This document shows, piece by piece, positions 1 through 11,454 of a DNA stretch of 64,000 nucleotides. Position 1 is the first letter of the stretch, and every line of letters begins with the position of its first letter. The stretch is from Isoperla grammatica (lineage: Eukaryota > Arthropoda > Insecta > Plecoptera > Perlodidae). The position numbers were made by a program, and so were the translations under genes. The notes below the pieces were generated by a model. That model made no database searches. It worked only from the letters and a program-made list of their open reading frames with translations, and was not told where the DNA came from. The stretch lies in NCBI GenBank assembly GCA_945910005.1, contig OX246748.1, forward strand, positions 8,843,363 to 8,907,362, in the 5' to 3' direction.

Positions 1-436
1 TGAAATAGGGGGGGGGGGGGAAGGGCAAATAGGAGAACTTGAGAGGTTTTGATTGGCAGAAATGGCAAGATAGACAAACAACAACAAACCGGGGCCGCAG
101 TGCAGCCGATTTGGGATTGGCAATCGGTTGTGGTATTCGCACAGCGGAAGTATGAATCAACCTCCACTCTACTTTCCCAGTTATCCTGGCACACACACAC
201 ACACACACACACACATATGTTGCGCTCAGATAGCGCCAGCGGTCAGTCTGGCTTCATTGGCCACGGCCTGCAATGGATCTGTGGCTTCTTTGACCCTGGT
301 CACGGCCCGACCGACAACTCAACGCAATAGGGTGACTAGACGTCCCGAAAAATGCGGGAAAGTCCCGAATTTGGCACAAGTGTCCCGCGTCATGAAATGT
401 TTAATTTCGGGACATCTTTTGTCCCGAAATTGGTAA
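1..436. repeat. Poly-G tract, (CA)n microsatellite and TCCCG-rich possible hAT-like end
   Basis: A run of G lies at 8-20 and a (CA)n microsatellite at about 190-215. From about 331 to 436 the sequence starts GGGTGACTAGACGTCCCG and then carries several TCCCG and CGGGA motifs in both orientations (TTTCGGGACA, TTGTCCCGAAA). Such GTCCCG-rich ends are typical of short non-autonomous hAT-like elements, but I see no full inverted-repeat pair, so the assignment is tentative. No gene is supported here. Confidence 0.35.
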
Positions 437-1240
437 ATTCACGATTTTCTTGAATATCTGGTTAAGAAATTGCAAATTTCAACTAAGAAAAAACAAAGAA
501 GAGAAGCTGTCAGTGGTAAATTTGTAATTCGAGCGCCGCCACAAATGGCAGTCTGTTGTGAAGAAAGTCTTATTCGCTTGCGCTTCCCTAGCAGAGCGCT
601 AGCGTGCAATGCAGCGGCAAGGCACGGCTACACCGCTATTAATATGGAATAATAATATACAAAATTTAATTTTAGCAGCAAAAAAGGCCAACTATATTGA
701 AAAATATTTATTCGTCATCGCCATCGTAGTGGTCGTAGTGGTCGTATGTTACAGCGGGCACACTAGACCAAATTCAATCCAGGCACCAGACGTTTAACGA
801 GAAAAACAGATTTAACAAGGGGTATATTGGGGTAAACGGGGAAAGTATAATATAAGTATCGACATTAAAGCCTATCAGTTTGTAGTATTTATTTATTTAT
901 TAGTTTCTTGATAATGCTGGGTTTGTACACACACTTTGGCGGTCATGCGCAAGCCAGCAGCTCCCACCGCACACTACCACGAGAAGGCCGACCACTTTCA
1001 CCGAGCTATATCGGCTGATCCGAGCTGGATCCGGCTTCTCAACTCTCGATCGGCTGATCCGAGCTGTATCTGGGCACCCCTCCACGACAGACCCGACAAG
1101 GGTCCGGCGTCGCCGAGTCCTCCCTCGAAATATCCCCCTGAAGGAAGGAGGGATGGCATCGCCATATCACGACTCGATTGTGGCACTCCGTTTGCGGTGT
1201 ATATTTGTGTACAATTGCCCTGTTTGCTCTAGCTTTGGTA
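437..1240. other. No gene recognised
   Basis: AT-rich sequence with short open frames that lack any recognisable motif. A weak imperfect repeat of CGGCTGATCCGAGCTG occurs twice near 1010-1070. The right part runs up to the tail of the SINE at 1241. Confidence 0.4.
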
Positions 1241-1547
1241 TTGATTGATTGATTATTTGGGCTTAACGTCTCATATTTCTGCAACGAGGCTAATCGAGAC
1301 AATGAGTGGGTGATATATGAAGATGAAATATGGGGCTGTTTGGTGGAAAGGGGCAAGTAGGAGGGCGCGTGAGGAAAGGGGAGGAAAGGGGATTGGGGTG
1401 TGGACTGCACTTCGTCTGACTTCTCCTCCTCGACCTGTCCGGCTAGGGTGGCCCTACCAGAAGCATACGCTTCCGCCGCCATAGCTCTCGGGATCATCAA
1501 AGCACACAAACCTGCCCACCACGATAAGGTAGCAGTCCCTGGGCAGG
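1241..1547 (-). mobile_element. SINE family A, full length
   Basis: A full-length family-A retroposon in minus orientation. The + strand shows the (TTGA)n tail first, then the GGGCTTAACGTCTCATATTT tail core, a purine-rich middle (AGGAAAGGGGA repeats), the CGACCTGTCCGGCTAGGGTG block, the GAAGCATACGCTTC hairpin and the terminal CCTGCCCA..TGGGCAGG inverted repeat. TGGTATTG lies immediately left of the tail and recurs just right of the head (1551-1558), a probable 8-bp target-site duplication. The element does not encode a protein; the open frames across it come from its composition. Confidence 0.85.
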
Positions 1548-1659
1548 CTATGGTATTGCAAAGCCAACGAGGAACCATCCCGCATCGGCGAGTCCACAGA
1601 CAGGGTATATCTTACTATCTTTGTTCGGGGTCATCCTGAAGAGTCCAAACAAAGGGAGC

Positions 1660-2282
1660 GTCGAGGGTTGAGTAGGTCTTAAGAGGTGCGGGAGGGTTGG
1701 TGAGTGTTTTTATCGCAAAGAGGGCCAATCAGATAAGACAAAATACGTGAAAATAAATGAACGAAACCATGATGAACGCACTGGGACAAGAAACCGAAGA
1801 AAAAGTGACCACAACAAATGCCCACGACGATGAAATAACAGCAAGATGAAACACATGAATGCTGTATGCAGGATATAAATATATTTTCCTTCTTTATATA
1901 TTTTCCTCTTCCCAGGGAATCCCACTCTTCATATGTGCGGAGGGTTGAGTAGGTCTTAAGGGGGGAGGGGGGGGGGGGGGGAGAGGGAGAGGGAGGGGAA
2001 GAGGGCCAATCAGATGAGAAGAGAGACCAATACGTGAAATAAATTAGCAAGAGCATGATGAACGCACTGGTACAAGACACCGCACTGGGAAAAAGGTGAC
2101 CACAACAACTTCCTGCTAGTCCAGCTTGTTCTGATACCGATAAAAGACACGCCTTATTTGCCCTAGACGATGAGATTACAGCAAGATGAAACACATGAAT
2201 GCTGTATGCAGGATATAAATATATTTTCGTTCTTTATTATTTTCCTTTTCCCAGGGAATCACATTCTTCTTCATATGTGCGG
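1660..2282. repeat. Tandem duplication, two units of about 0.3 kb
   Basis: Both units begin GAGGGTTGAGTAGGTCTTAAG (1663 and 1941) and share the block GAACGCACTGG, GATGAAACACATGAATGC and GGATATAAATATATTTTC, each ending near TTCATATGTGCGG. Unit 2 carries a poly-G/GGGAGA expansion at its start and an extra insert near 2110-2165. No coding function is apparent. Confidence 0.8.
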
Positions 2283-2339
2283 AAACTCGACTCACTCACT
2301 ATACCTCCTCCCTCTACGAGATGCAATAAGCCAATGAGC

Positions 2340-2960
2340 TCCCGAGCCTACTGTGGCGCCGAGCGCATGTTTTAGGTTTAAGACGGCTAGGCTGTGTAAC
2401 TTTACCAACAGTAACGCCACTGTGGAGCCTCAACCCTCCACCAGTGGCGCGCCTACGCCGCCACAACCTATCAATTGGGGCAGACCATCTGCACCCCCCG
2501 CCAACCCCCGTACGCACCACGATCATACTCGCCGCATGTTGTTCTCGCAAATGGTACAACCATGCGAAGCACTGCGCGTGACTATGTAGCATTATCTCCA
2601 CTACATGTGCGCACTACACCTGGCGCACACGCAGCACGCCACCGCGCACGCCTGTAAGTGCGCCACACACGCCACGCACTGTGTTTACCCGCACGGGAAG
2701 TACTTTTGGTACAAACGTGTGGAGCACTGCGAATGAGGGTCCTGCGGCCAGCGGACGGAGCGCCATCCTGTGCACACCTGCACACGCGCCACGCCGACCG
2801 ACGCCTGCACCACACCATCACGTGCAGCAAAGAGACGCTGTAGCTCGACCAGCGTCTCTTGCGACGGCCACAACGCCACAGCGATCGCAGTCCCCCAGGT
2901 AGTCGCTTCTATTTATAGCGGGGATCGGCGGCGGCGACGACGGGCCTGTCTCAGTTTAAC
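2340..2960 (+). other. GC-rich island with overlapping degraded open frames
   Basis: A GC-rich patch in an AT-rich region. Frames at 2353-2589, 2475-2657, 2681-2902 and 2770-3009 are open in series on the + strand and read as Pro/Ser/Thr/Ala/Arg-rich, low-complexity peptide, with no conserved motif that I recognise. Composition and frame changes would fit a decayed retroelement gag/ORF1 or a disordered exon. An open-frame artefact of high GC is equally possible. Function unknown. Confidence 0.3.
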
Positions 2961-3036
2961 TTTTTTCCTTTTTTGTCCGGCCAAAAGGCCTACAGTGGTT
3001 TGCGTGTGATTTACTAAATTATTATTATTATTGGTA

Positions 3037-3432
3037 GTGTTTAACAAACTCGTCAACTAAGGTCATACATATGACGTCTTCCGATCAGGTCCATTTATAT
3101 CTCGGGAGTCGTCATAGAGGGAGTATCTTTGGAGGGAGTCCAGCAAGGGAAGGCAGGGCCATGTGGGAGGAAAAATCTTCAAATCTTCAGTAGGATAGGC
3201 GGGGGGGGGGGGGGGGTGGGGGGGGGGAAGGGACAGGGTCTCCTTTCGTCGCCTTCTACTAATCCATCTATATCGCGGAAGTCTTCATAAGGGGAGTCAG
3301 GCAAGGGTGACCATGGCAATGGTGGCTAGTGGGGGGGGGGGGGGGGGTAAGGGGGGGGTCTCCTTTTGTCGCCTTTTACGACTAGCGACTAGCAGAGTCA
3401 CTCTGGGCCTATTCTTCCCCGGGCCCAGACGG
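3037..3432 (-). mobile_element. SINE family C with duplicated body and two poly-G tracts
   Basis: Starts with the family-C tail variant (GTGTTTAACAAACTCGTCAAC) and runs through GGGAGTCCAGCAAGGGA to a G tract (about 3200-3225). It then repeats a partial body with a second G tract (about 3331-3357) before ending in the shared B/C head (ACGACTAGC, AGAGTCACTCTGGGCC, CCCCGGGCCCAGACGG). Confidence 0.7.
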
Positions 3433-3471
3433 AAGTGATTTACTAAAGATCGTAGTAGGTGTGGGTACGCG

Positions 3472-3836
3472 TTGATTGATATTTGGGCTTAACGTCTCAT
3501 ATTTTTGCAACGAGGCTAATCGAGACAATGAGGGGGTGATATATGAAAATGAAATAGGGGCTGCAACGAGGCTAATCGAGACAATGAGTGGGTGATGTAT
3601 GAAGATGAAATATGGGGCTGTTTGGAGGAAAAGGGCAAGTAGGAGGGAGCGTGAGGAAAGGGGAAAGGGGACGAAAGGGGATTGGGGTGTGGACTGCACT
3701 TCGTCTGACTTCTCCACCTCGACCAGTCCGGCTAGGGTGGCCCTACCAGAAGCATACGCTTCCGCCGGCATAGCTCTCGGGATCAACAAAGCACGCAAAC
3801 CTGCCCACCGCGATAAGGTTGCAGTCCCCGGGCAGG
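3472..3836 (-). mobile_element. SINE family A with internally duplicated tail
   Basis: Complete family-A copy with tail at left and CCGGGCAGG head terminus at right. The stretch GCAACGAGGCTAATCGAGAC through GGGGCTG is present twice in tandem (about 3506-3560 and 3561-3620). CGCGTTGAT flanks both sides (about 3469 and 3840), a 9-bp target-site duplication. Confidence 0.85.
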
Positions 3837-4340
3837 GTTCCGCGTTGATCACTTCAGGCTGTGAAATAGCAATGATGGCGATGTAGGGTTCCAGTTGTAT
3901 TGGGTCAGAGACCCATCCTGGTGTCTGGGTTAAAAGTCAGAAAATGAATGTTCAGCTTGTGTTTCTAGCAGGACGATTAACTGCAAGACTGAGTTATGAG
4001 GTAGAATGTGTAAACATCTGACATCGTTGAGTGTTATTCAACATTTCAGGATGTCTGATTATTGATTTTTTATGGATTTAGGGAGCTATGACAGTGAAGG
4101 TTCTTCCCTAATTAGTCTCATCTCCACTGATCCTACCGAAACTACAATAATGCAAACCTCGTACATTAAGCAACTGAAGACACTCCACATACAATGTATA
4201 TAAATGATGTTCAGCCGTTCATATTAGATGTTTATTCGAATGTGTTAAGCACCGATTTAGTAAGCTCGGTTTGGTAACCATACTTTCTTTTCAACTGTAC
4301 ACTCATTCGAAATTCACGGCAGCAACTATGTTTGTTCGTA
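3837..4340. other. No gene recognised
   Basis: AT-rich spacer. A short stretch near 4070-4115 (TTTATGGATTTAGGGAGC) resembles the reverse-complemented 3' end of the LINE at 17 kb, so it may be a decayed LINE 3' fragment. Confidence 0.35.
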
Positions 4341-4568
4341 GATTGATTGATTGATTTTTGGGGTTAAAGTTTCATATTTTTGCAATTTGGCTAATAGAGA
4401 CGATGAGTGGGTGAAATGTTAAGATGAATAATGGGGCTGCTTGAAGGAAAGGGTCAAATAGGAGTGCAGGGAGAAAGAGGAAACGGGATTGGGGAGGTTG
4501 TGGACTGCATTTCGTCTGACTTCTCCTCCTCGACATTTCCGGGTAGGGAGGCCCTACCAGAAGCATAG
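4341..4568 (-). mobile_element. SINE family A, head-truncated
   Basis: The (TTGA)n tail, a diverged tail core (GGGGTTAAAGTTTCATATTT) and the purine-rich middle are present. Similarity stops within CCCTACCAGAAGCATA, so the 5' head is missing. This is the form expected of a 5'-truncated retroposon. Confidence 0.75.
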
Positions 4569-5127
4569 GCAAACCTTTATTGCAATCACATGTGGAAGAA
4601 GAATATCTAAATAGGAAAGATGAAGACCATATGAGATGAATAAAGATATGACAAACGATTTGCATGAGAGCCCACTTTGAGGACATCGGTATCCACGAAG
4701 ATTCGACGACCAAACCTTCGTAAACTCCACAATTTAAAATCAATTACATAGGTTGTCTTGTACTCAAATATTATATAATTTTACATCATTTCATTTTTAT
4801 AAACCTCTACTGGGGTTTTTTTCCCTATAAGTTTACTAAGCGTCCAACAACCTTTAAATACTAAGACGCTGAGAAAAGTTGTGCCACGCCCACTATCGAT
4901 AGCAGATTTCAACAGTTTCCTGAACGCATTCTCACTTGTAGTAAATCTCTCAACTCAAGGACGTTGAATTGTAACGTGACTCACTCGGTGTAGCTGTCTA
5001 ATCGTAATCGCTCGCTTTACACGCCTACTAAAGTCTTTTGTCTTGTTTAGATCTACTCACTGCAAGACGTGTGGTTCAGTTGAGTGCAAAACAGGACCAA
5101 GATCACTTGCTCCAGTAACTGAGTTTG
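4569..5127. other. No gene recognised
   Basis: AT-rich sequence without recognisable coding, RNA or repeat signatures. The minus-strand open frame over 4372-4743 overlaps the SINE and shows no motif. Confidence 0.4.
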
Positions 5128-5397
5128 TGAAATTTGGGTTTTACGTCCCATATTTTTGCAACTTGGCTGATCGAGACGATGAGTGCAGGCGAAATACGAA
5201 GATGAAGATATTTTGAGGAGGGTAGGGAGGAAAAGAGAAAGCAAAGGATGTGGACTGCATCTCGTCCGATTTCTCTCCTTCGACCTGTGCGGCTATAGGG
5301 TTACCAGAAGCATCCGCTTCCGCCGACACAGATCTCGGGGGTTAACAAAGCATGAAAAACCTGCCCAAAACGATCAAGTAGCAGTCCCTGTGCAGGT
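5128..5397 (-). mobile_element. SINE family A, diverged
   Basis: Tail (GGGTTTTACGTCCCATATTT), middle and head ending CCCTGTGCAGG, with substitutions that break the terminal 8-bp inverted repeat. Its head fragment is repeated at 7097-7147 as part of the larger segmental duplication. Confidence 0.75.
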
Positions 5398-7000
5398 TAT
5401 GTTATTATAGCATTTCCAACATCACACGTCGCCTGGCTCGTCATAAGGAGAATCCATTGTAGGGGTAGAAGAAGTTATCGTCGCCATCACGATAGCAAGC
5501 ATGTGTAGAAGAAAGAGAAAAGATGTGGAATGGACACACGAGAGCCGTCAACCCAGGCAGCGGTCACAACCAGGAACCCATCACGACCGGTGCTTACTTC
5601 ACGTTGATCAATGATAGGATCTCATACGGTGTAGAAATATCAAAATTGTCACGCGTGTGTGCTCACTGCGTCAAAACCCATACTATAACTTCATCCGAAT
5701 ATTCTAGTTTGTTGAGTGATTTGATACTTGGGTTTATCGTCTTATATTTTTGCAACTTGGCTAAGTAAGTAAGTAAGTATTTCTTTATTTTCATGTTAAC
5801 ATGTATGAATACAGGGTTACAAGAAAAAAGGCGAGGTTCAAAAAATACATTTTTGTTCTTCCACCCTATCATAATATCTTAACATATTTTAAATTTATAT
5901 ATGAACAGTTGACAGAATCTCGTCAGGTGAGATAAGACGCCCGTTTTAGGGAAACGTTTACACTTGAGTGGTAGTCGAGACGATTAACGGGTGAAATATG
6001 AAGATGATAGGGGTCGTTTTGGAGGAAAGGGGCCAGCAGGAGGGCGGCGAGATACAGGGAAAGGGGCGATTAATAGGTACTTGGGCTTAACGTTTCGTAT
6101 TTTTGCAACTTGGCTAATCGAGACGATGAGTGGGAGAAAAGGGGCCAGCAGGAGGGCGGCGAGATACAGGGAAAGGGGCGATTCATGGATACTTTGGCTT
6201 AACATCACAATCGTCTGCAGGATGACAGTCGTCCCGTTGTTGCCCGTAACGATAGTTACGGGGCCTATATTAAGACATTTTCAGAACAACCCATCAAACT
6301 AATATTAGGAACATCACGTCATAACATTGACAGGTGTAAATGTACAAGTGATCAAACCCCCTACCTACCTAGTAAGCGAGTATGTTGAAAGGGGTGGCTG
6401 TTGGGTGGCTGATAGGCAGGCAGACGGAATAACAAAACTGGGCGTTTTGCTCGTTGGGTCAAACCATGACATATTTTAAGAGCGAAGGGTAGTCTTTACG
6501 TAAAAAACCACAGAAAATGTTCATTATTAAATTATATCTCAAGATTGCAACAAGATATTGAAAATCTAAATCAGCAGCGCACTTTGCTTTGGTAAGCCCT
6601 ACAGATTGAATTAAATATTATAACCATTAGCGTAGTACTTGAATTATTATTCGATAATTAGTAATAAAATTAATTATTTATTTATAAAAAAAAACATACT
6701 GATTATAATGTAAGACACAACTTAGAGCATTCAGTATGTAGGGCTTACTATACTACAGTGCGTTCACCGCTGCCTCCTTGCTGTTCAACCAATCTTAGAC
6801 GGTACCGAGAGAGACACATCAGTCGCACAAACACCCAATTCACAAAATTCTAAAAAAATCGCCAAACCAGAATATCCCACTAATATAGGCCCAACATACT
6901 AGAAAGAAGTTGACAAAGAATTTGGAGCCGACGTATGAACAAAGTACACGAAAAATTGCATTAAATGTCCCCCAAATATGCACTACGCACCGCACGTGGA
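5330..7000. repeat. Segmental duplication, unit 1
   Basis: Blocks of this region recur in the same order at 7097-9075: 5396-5745 matches 7146-7490 (for example GTCGCCTGGCTCGTCATAAG), 5970-6110 matches 7515-7650, 6115-6345 matches 8150-8367, and 6770-7000 matches 8835-9075 (for example ATATAGGCCCAACATACTAG). Unit 1 carries a MITE-like insert at about 6481-6780. Unit 2 carries a SINE B/A mosaic and a local tandem repeat instead. Confidence 0.85.
6481..6780. mobile_element. MITE-like element with imperfect terminal inverted arms
   Basis: The left arm (AATCAGCAGCGCACTTTG, then GTAAGCCCTACAGATTGAA) is matched in inverted orientation by the right arm (ATTCAGTATGTAGGGCTTAC, then GTGCGTTCACCGCTG). 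The centre is AT-rich with no ORF. A second copy at 59976-60276 interrupts a viral element. Inverted arms around a short AT-rich core fit a non-autonomous DNA transposon. The superfamily is not identifiable from these ends. Confidence 0.6.
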
Positions 7001-7654
7001 GGAACCCCCATTATAAAGTTCAAATTAATACTATAATACATTAAATGAAATTATACCCATGCAAGTCGTGTCTCAGGAAATAATAATATTTCCTATGAGC
7101 ACGAAAAACCTGCCCAAAAACGATGAAGTAGCAGTCTCTGGGCAGGTTATGTTACTATAGCATTTCCAATATCACACGTCGCCTGGCTCGTCATAAGGAG
7201 AATCCATTGTAGGGGTAGAAGAAGTTATCGTCGCCATCACGATAGCAAGCATGTGTAGAAGAAAGAGAAAAGATGTGGAATGGACACCCGAGAGCCCTCA
7301 ACCCAGGCAGCGGTCACAACCAGGAACCCATCACGACCGGTGCTTACTTCACGTTGATCAATGATAGGATCTCATACAGTGTAGAAATATCAAAATGGAC
7401 ACGCGTGGGTGTTCACTGCTTCATAACCCATACTATAACTTCGTCCGAATATTCTAGTTTGTTGAGTGATTGATGCTTGGGTTTATCGTCTTATATTTTT
7501 GCACCTTTGCTAGTCGAGACGATTAACGGGTGAAATATGAAGATGATAGGGGTCGTTTTGGAGGAAAGGGGCCAGCAGGAGGGCGGCGAGATACAGGGAA
7601 AGGGGCGATTAATAGGTACTTGGGCTTAACGTTTCGTATTTTTGCAATCTGGCT

Positions 7655-8032
7655 GATCGAGTGATGATAAATGGGGCTTAACGTCTCATATTTATGCAAC
7701 GATGGCTAATCGAGACGATGAGCGGGTGATAATGAAGATGAGAAAGATGATAATGAAGAATAAAGCCACATCCGAATCAGATCCATTGTACGTCGCGTGA
7801 GTCGTCATACGGGAGTCCAGCCAAGTGGGAGGAGAAATATTCAATGGGACAGTGGGGGGGGGGGGGGAAAGGGGATTTGGGTGTGGACTGCACTTCGTCT
7901 GACTTCTCCTCCTCGACCTGTCCGGCTAGGGTGGCCCTACCAGAAGCATACGCTTCCGCCGGCATAGCTCTCTGGATCAACAAAGCACGCAAACCTGCCC
8001 ACCACGATAAGGTGGCAGTCCCTGGGCAGGTT
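7655..8032 (-). mobile_element. SINE B / SINE A mosaic
   Basis: A family-B tail and body (7665-7850, GATAATGAAGATGAGAAAG and ATCCGAATCAGATCCATTG) run into a poly-G tract (7854-7867). They then change abruptly to a family-A middle and head ending CCCTGGGCAGG at 8032. The junction falls in the G-rich middle, where both families are similar. Confidence 0.75.
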
Positions 8033-8366
8033 GATCGAGACGATGAGTGGGAGCAAAGGGGCCAGCAGGAGGGCGGCGAGATGCAGGGACAGGTCCAGTT
8101 GATTGATACATGGATTAAACGTCTCGTATTTCTGCAACTTGGCTAATCGAGACGATGAGTGGGAGAAAAGGGGCCAGCAGGAGGGCGGCGAGATACAGGG
8201 AAAGGGGCGATTCATGGATACTTTGGCTTAACATCACAATCGTCTGCAGGATGACAGTCGTCCCGTTGTTGCCTGTAACGATAGTTACGGGGCCTATATT
8301 AAGACATTTTCAGAACAACCCATCAAACTAATATTAGGAACATCACGTCATAACATTGACAGCCTG

Positions 8367-8810
8367 GTGTAAATGCATAAGTGAATAAACTTCCTGTCTA
8401 CTTACCTAGTAAGCGGGAATGTTGAAAGGGGTAGGGGGTGGGTGGCTTTTGGGTGGGTGATAGGCAGGCAGACGGAATAACAAAACTGGGCGTTTTGCTC
8501 GTACGGGTCAATCCATGACACATTTTAACTAAGGTGTAAATGCACAAGTGATTAAACCCCGTACCTACCTGCCTAGTAAGCGGGATTGTTTAAAGGGGTA
8601 GGGGGTGGGTGGCTGATAGGCAGGCAGACGGAATAACAAAACTGGGCGTTTTGCTCGTTGGGTCAAACCATGACACATTTTAACTAAGGTGTAAATGCAC
8701 AAGTGATTAAAACCCGTACCTACCTACCTAGTAAGCGGGAATGTTGAAAGGGGTAGGGGGTGGGTGGCACGTTGGGTGAAACCATGGCATATTTTAACAA
8801 AGACCTTGTC
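8367..8810. repeat. Tandem repeat, three units of 155-167 bp
   Basis: The block GTGTAAATGCACAAGTG, CCTACCTA, AGTAAGCGGGA, AGGCAGGCAGACGGAATAAC and GGGCGTTTTGCTCG starts at 8367, 8534 and 8689. A single copy lies at about 6340-6470 in segmental unit 1, so the tandem expansion followed the segmental duplication. Confidence 0.8.
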
Positions 8811-9305
8811 CAAGACCAAAGACCAAAACAAGCCACCGTTCACTGTTGCCTCCTTGCTTCTCAACCAATCTTAGACGGTACCAAGGGGGACATATTAGTC
8901 GCACAAACACCTAATTCGCTAAATTCTAAAAAAAATTACCCACACCAGATTTTTAGAACAACCCACACAAGCCAGAATATCCCATTAATATAGGCCCAAC
9001 ATACTAGAAAGAAGTTGACGGGAAAATTTGGAGCCGACGTATGAAAGAAGACTATGAAAAATTGCATTAAATATCCCCCATTGAAAATCAGTTGTTGTAA
9101 CTGAGTAGGTATAGACACAAATGTGTTATCCTTTAGACTTCTGGACATCTGAATTCAACCGTTGACAAAAACGATGGACTTAGTAGAAAGGGAAAACATG
9201 TAGAATTGGTCACATGAGATGGTTAGTGAAATAGTAAGATATCACCATAGCTGTTCGTGCGGGCAGCGGTCACCAACAGGTACCCATCTCGACTGGTGCT
9301 GAACT

Positions 9306-9675
9306 CATTTGAGAGCACCGGCCTCCCTCCTCTACCGGCAGTACTATGTAACGCGTCAAGATAATGAACATGATGTAAACACTTTCAACAACAATTCCAA
9401 TGGCACATTAGCTATTTACCAGTTACTCAGACCCACGCCGATAGCGGACGACATTTATAGTGCTGATGGAAAACATCATTACAAATTTATTATTCACAAC
9501 CTGATATTTCGTAAAACCTTTCAAGGCATACGCAAAGAGAAAACACAGTATAGAAATCTTTTTTAAGATGTATTTGTTTGAGGATAAGCAATTAATGTTT
9601 CTTTTGTGCACACATTAAAAATAATAACTAACGTTAGAGATTATCACATTCAATCATTGTGTATATTTTTTTAAG
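9306..9675. other. No recognisable gene
   Basis: An 85-codon frame at 9309-9566 (+) has no motif that I recognise. Nothing else is supported. Confidence 0.3.
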
Positions 9676-9679
9676 GTAG

Positions 9680-10125
9680 ATAGATATTTGGGTTTAACGT
9701 CTCATATTTTTGCAACTTGGCTAATCGAGAAAAACGTTTAGATCGGAAGATGAGATGATTGGCTAACCGGATCGATTATTTGTTGTTTAACGACGTACTT
9801 GAAAACTCAGGTCATATGAAGTTTTCCTAATTAGATATTTTATACATAGCGTGGGTCGTCGTAAGGGGAGTCCATGCAGCAACAAGGGGGGGCAGGGCCA
9901 AAAGGGAGGAACAATCTTCAGTGGGACAGTGCGGGCAAAGAGACAGATAGATAGATAGATATATATTTGGGCTTAACGTCTTATATTTTTGCAACTTGGC
10001 TAATCAAGACATTGAGTGGGTGATAATGAAGATGAAATTGGGGGCTCTTTAGACTCTCATTTGATCGCCTCTTACGACTGGGAGAGTCACCCCGAGCTTA
10101 TTCTACCCCGAGCCCAGACGGGTGA
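9680..10125 (-). mobile_element. SINE tail and family-C fragments, partly nested
   Basis: A family-A tail at 9685-9735 is followed by a family-C tail and body at 9785-9935 (GTTTAACGACGTACTTGA, GTGGGTCGTCGTAAGGGGAG, CAGTGGGACAGT). A (GATA)n-preceded family-A tail follows at 9945-10050, and then a B/C-type head (CGCCTCTTACGACTGG, CCCGAGCCCAGACGGG) at 10069-10122. All lie on the minus strand. Confidence 0.65.
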
Positions 10126-10894
10126 GATAATTGTGATAAATGTGATAATTGGTCAACTGATTATAAACACAAATAGATATCTCATAGTTTTGCCACTTGG
10201 TTAATCGAGACGAATAATGGACGGACCCTCCGAACAAAGTTATTGACCCCACGAGTTTCTGTGAGTTTCTTACTGAGAGTATATGCATGGCCAACACGCG
10301 TTCTATTATTAGGTGTAACAAGAAGCACAATGTAGATAAACCACCTAGTGACCCGAGGATTCGGACGACAAATCGAACGGACCTCAACGTCTTTGGAATC
10401 TGCAACTGCTCAATCTGTAGAACAACTGTCTTCAGAAAAGCAGAAATCATTATTATTCTTTTGTTTTTTTGTTTTGTTTATTTCTATATCATGTAAATTA
10501 ATTACTAACTTATAAATTCCAGGTGTCAAATTTCAAGGTAGCCTTGAATGGAATATTAGGCCTATACTTTGTATGAAAAGGTCATTAAAATATTAATAAT
10601 ATAATTATGATTGTCAATTGTAATAACTACAAGAGGTTGTATGACGTCTACCGAGCAAGGATCCGTGGCAAATTGACGATTTCTTTATAAGAGTAAACAA
10701 AATATATTTTAGGGAGAAAGGGGGGGGGGGGGAGGTGGTATGGGGATGGGGCGTTGACTGTTAATGGGCGATTAGGTCAAAATGGGGGCCGTGATTGATT
10801 AATGGGGCTTAACGTCTCATATTTCATAAATAAGAATAAGAGATGAAGGAGTAGGGGAAAAACGAGCAAGATCAAGGCATACGAGACAAGAGGA
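10126..10894. other. No gene recognised
   Basis: AT-rich sequence with a short decayed tail fragment near 10795-10830 (TGATTAATGGGGCTTAACG) and a G tract at 10719-10730. The short open frames show no motifs. Confidence 0.35.
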
Positions 10895-11240
10895 TTCAAA
10901 TATGCACTACGCACCTCACGCGGAGGAACCCACAGTATAAAGTTCAAATTAATACTATAATACATTAAATGAAATTATACCCATGCAAGTCGTGTTTGCG
11001 TCACTACTCGATTAAAACTACAACTTCTGTCTCAGGAAATAATAAAAACAATAATAATATTTCCTAGGAATACTCGTTACAGGGTGGGTGCACACCAGTT
11101 TTACTTGACGTGCCCGTCTACAAGTGACACACTAAGTTACTATGGTGTTCGGATAGTTTGGGAGGAATGTCCGAGCGTTGTTAATACGACTCATCGTCTT
11201 TACAACAGAGGAAAACCTCCGGTACAACGATAATCACTCG
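10895..11240 (-). mobile_element. tRNA-derived SINE fragment (no tRNA head) and shared flank
   Basis: 10895-11070 repeats 6960-7095 (ATGCACTACGCACC, TTAATACTATAATACATTAA). From about 11069 to 11240 the sequence (ATACTCGTTACAGGGTG, GTGCACACCAGTTTTAC, GGAGGAATGTCCGAGCG, GAGGAAAACCTCCGG) parallels the body of the SINE at 11455-11712, but it stops before the tRNA-like head. Confidence 0.6.
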
Positions 11241-11454
11241 GAACAAAGATTTTAATCAATTTAAATGGTCCCGTTCTCGAAATTAATTAGGAATCGTGAT
11301 TTTGAGCCACGTTTATGTGGTTCTTGGATCCGCAGTGTTCGGTTTGATGACTCAATGGGGGTGTTTAGTTTTTTAGCTAAGGGGGTCGTACCCCTCTCGC
11401 TCCCCCCAGTAAAAGTAAGAAGAGCACGAAGACTATCGGTTTAGCTTTAGCATA

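Larger units (their letters stand above)
7097..9075. repeat. Segmental duplication, unit 2
   Basis: Second copy of the 5.3-7.0 kb unit, starting with a family-A head fragment (7097-7147). It differs from unit 1 by a SINE mosaic at 7655-8032, a 155-167 bp tandem repeat at 8367-8810 and absence of the MITE. A more diverged third trace (GCAGCGGTCACCAACAGG, GACTGGTGCT) lies at about 9165-9305. Confidence 0.8.

Noticed and set aside
1039..1578. Long minus-strand frames across SINE A copies (also 3409-3852, 12412-12724, 39816-40034)
   Set aside because: The same peptide ([19 protein letters not shown]) appears at every SINE A copy, with stops and shifts between copies; it is the SINE sequence, not a gene family.
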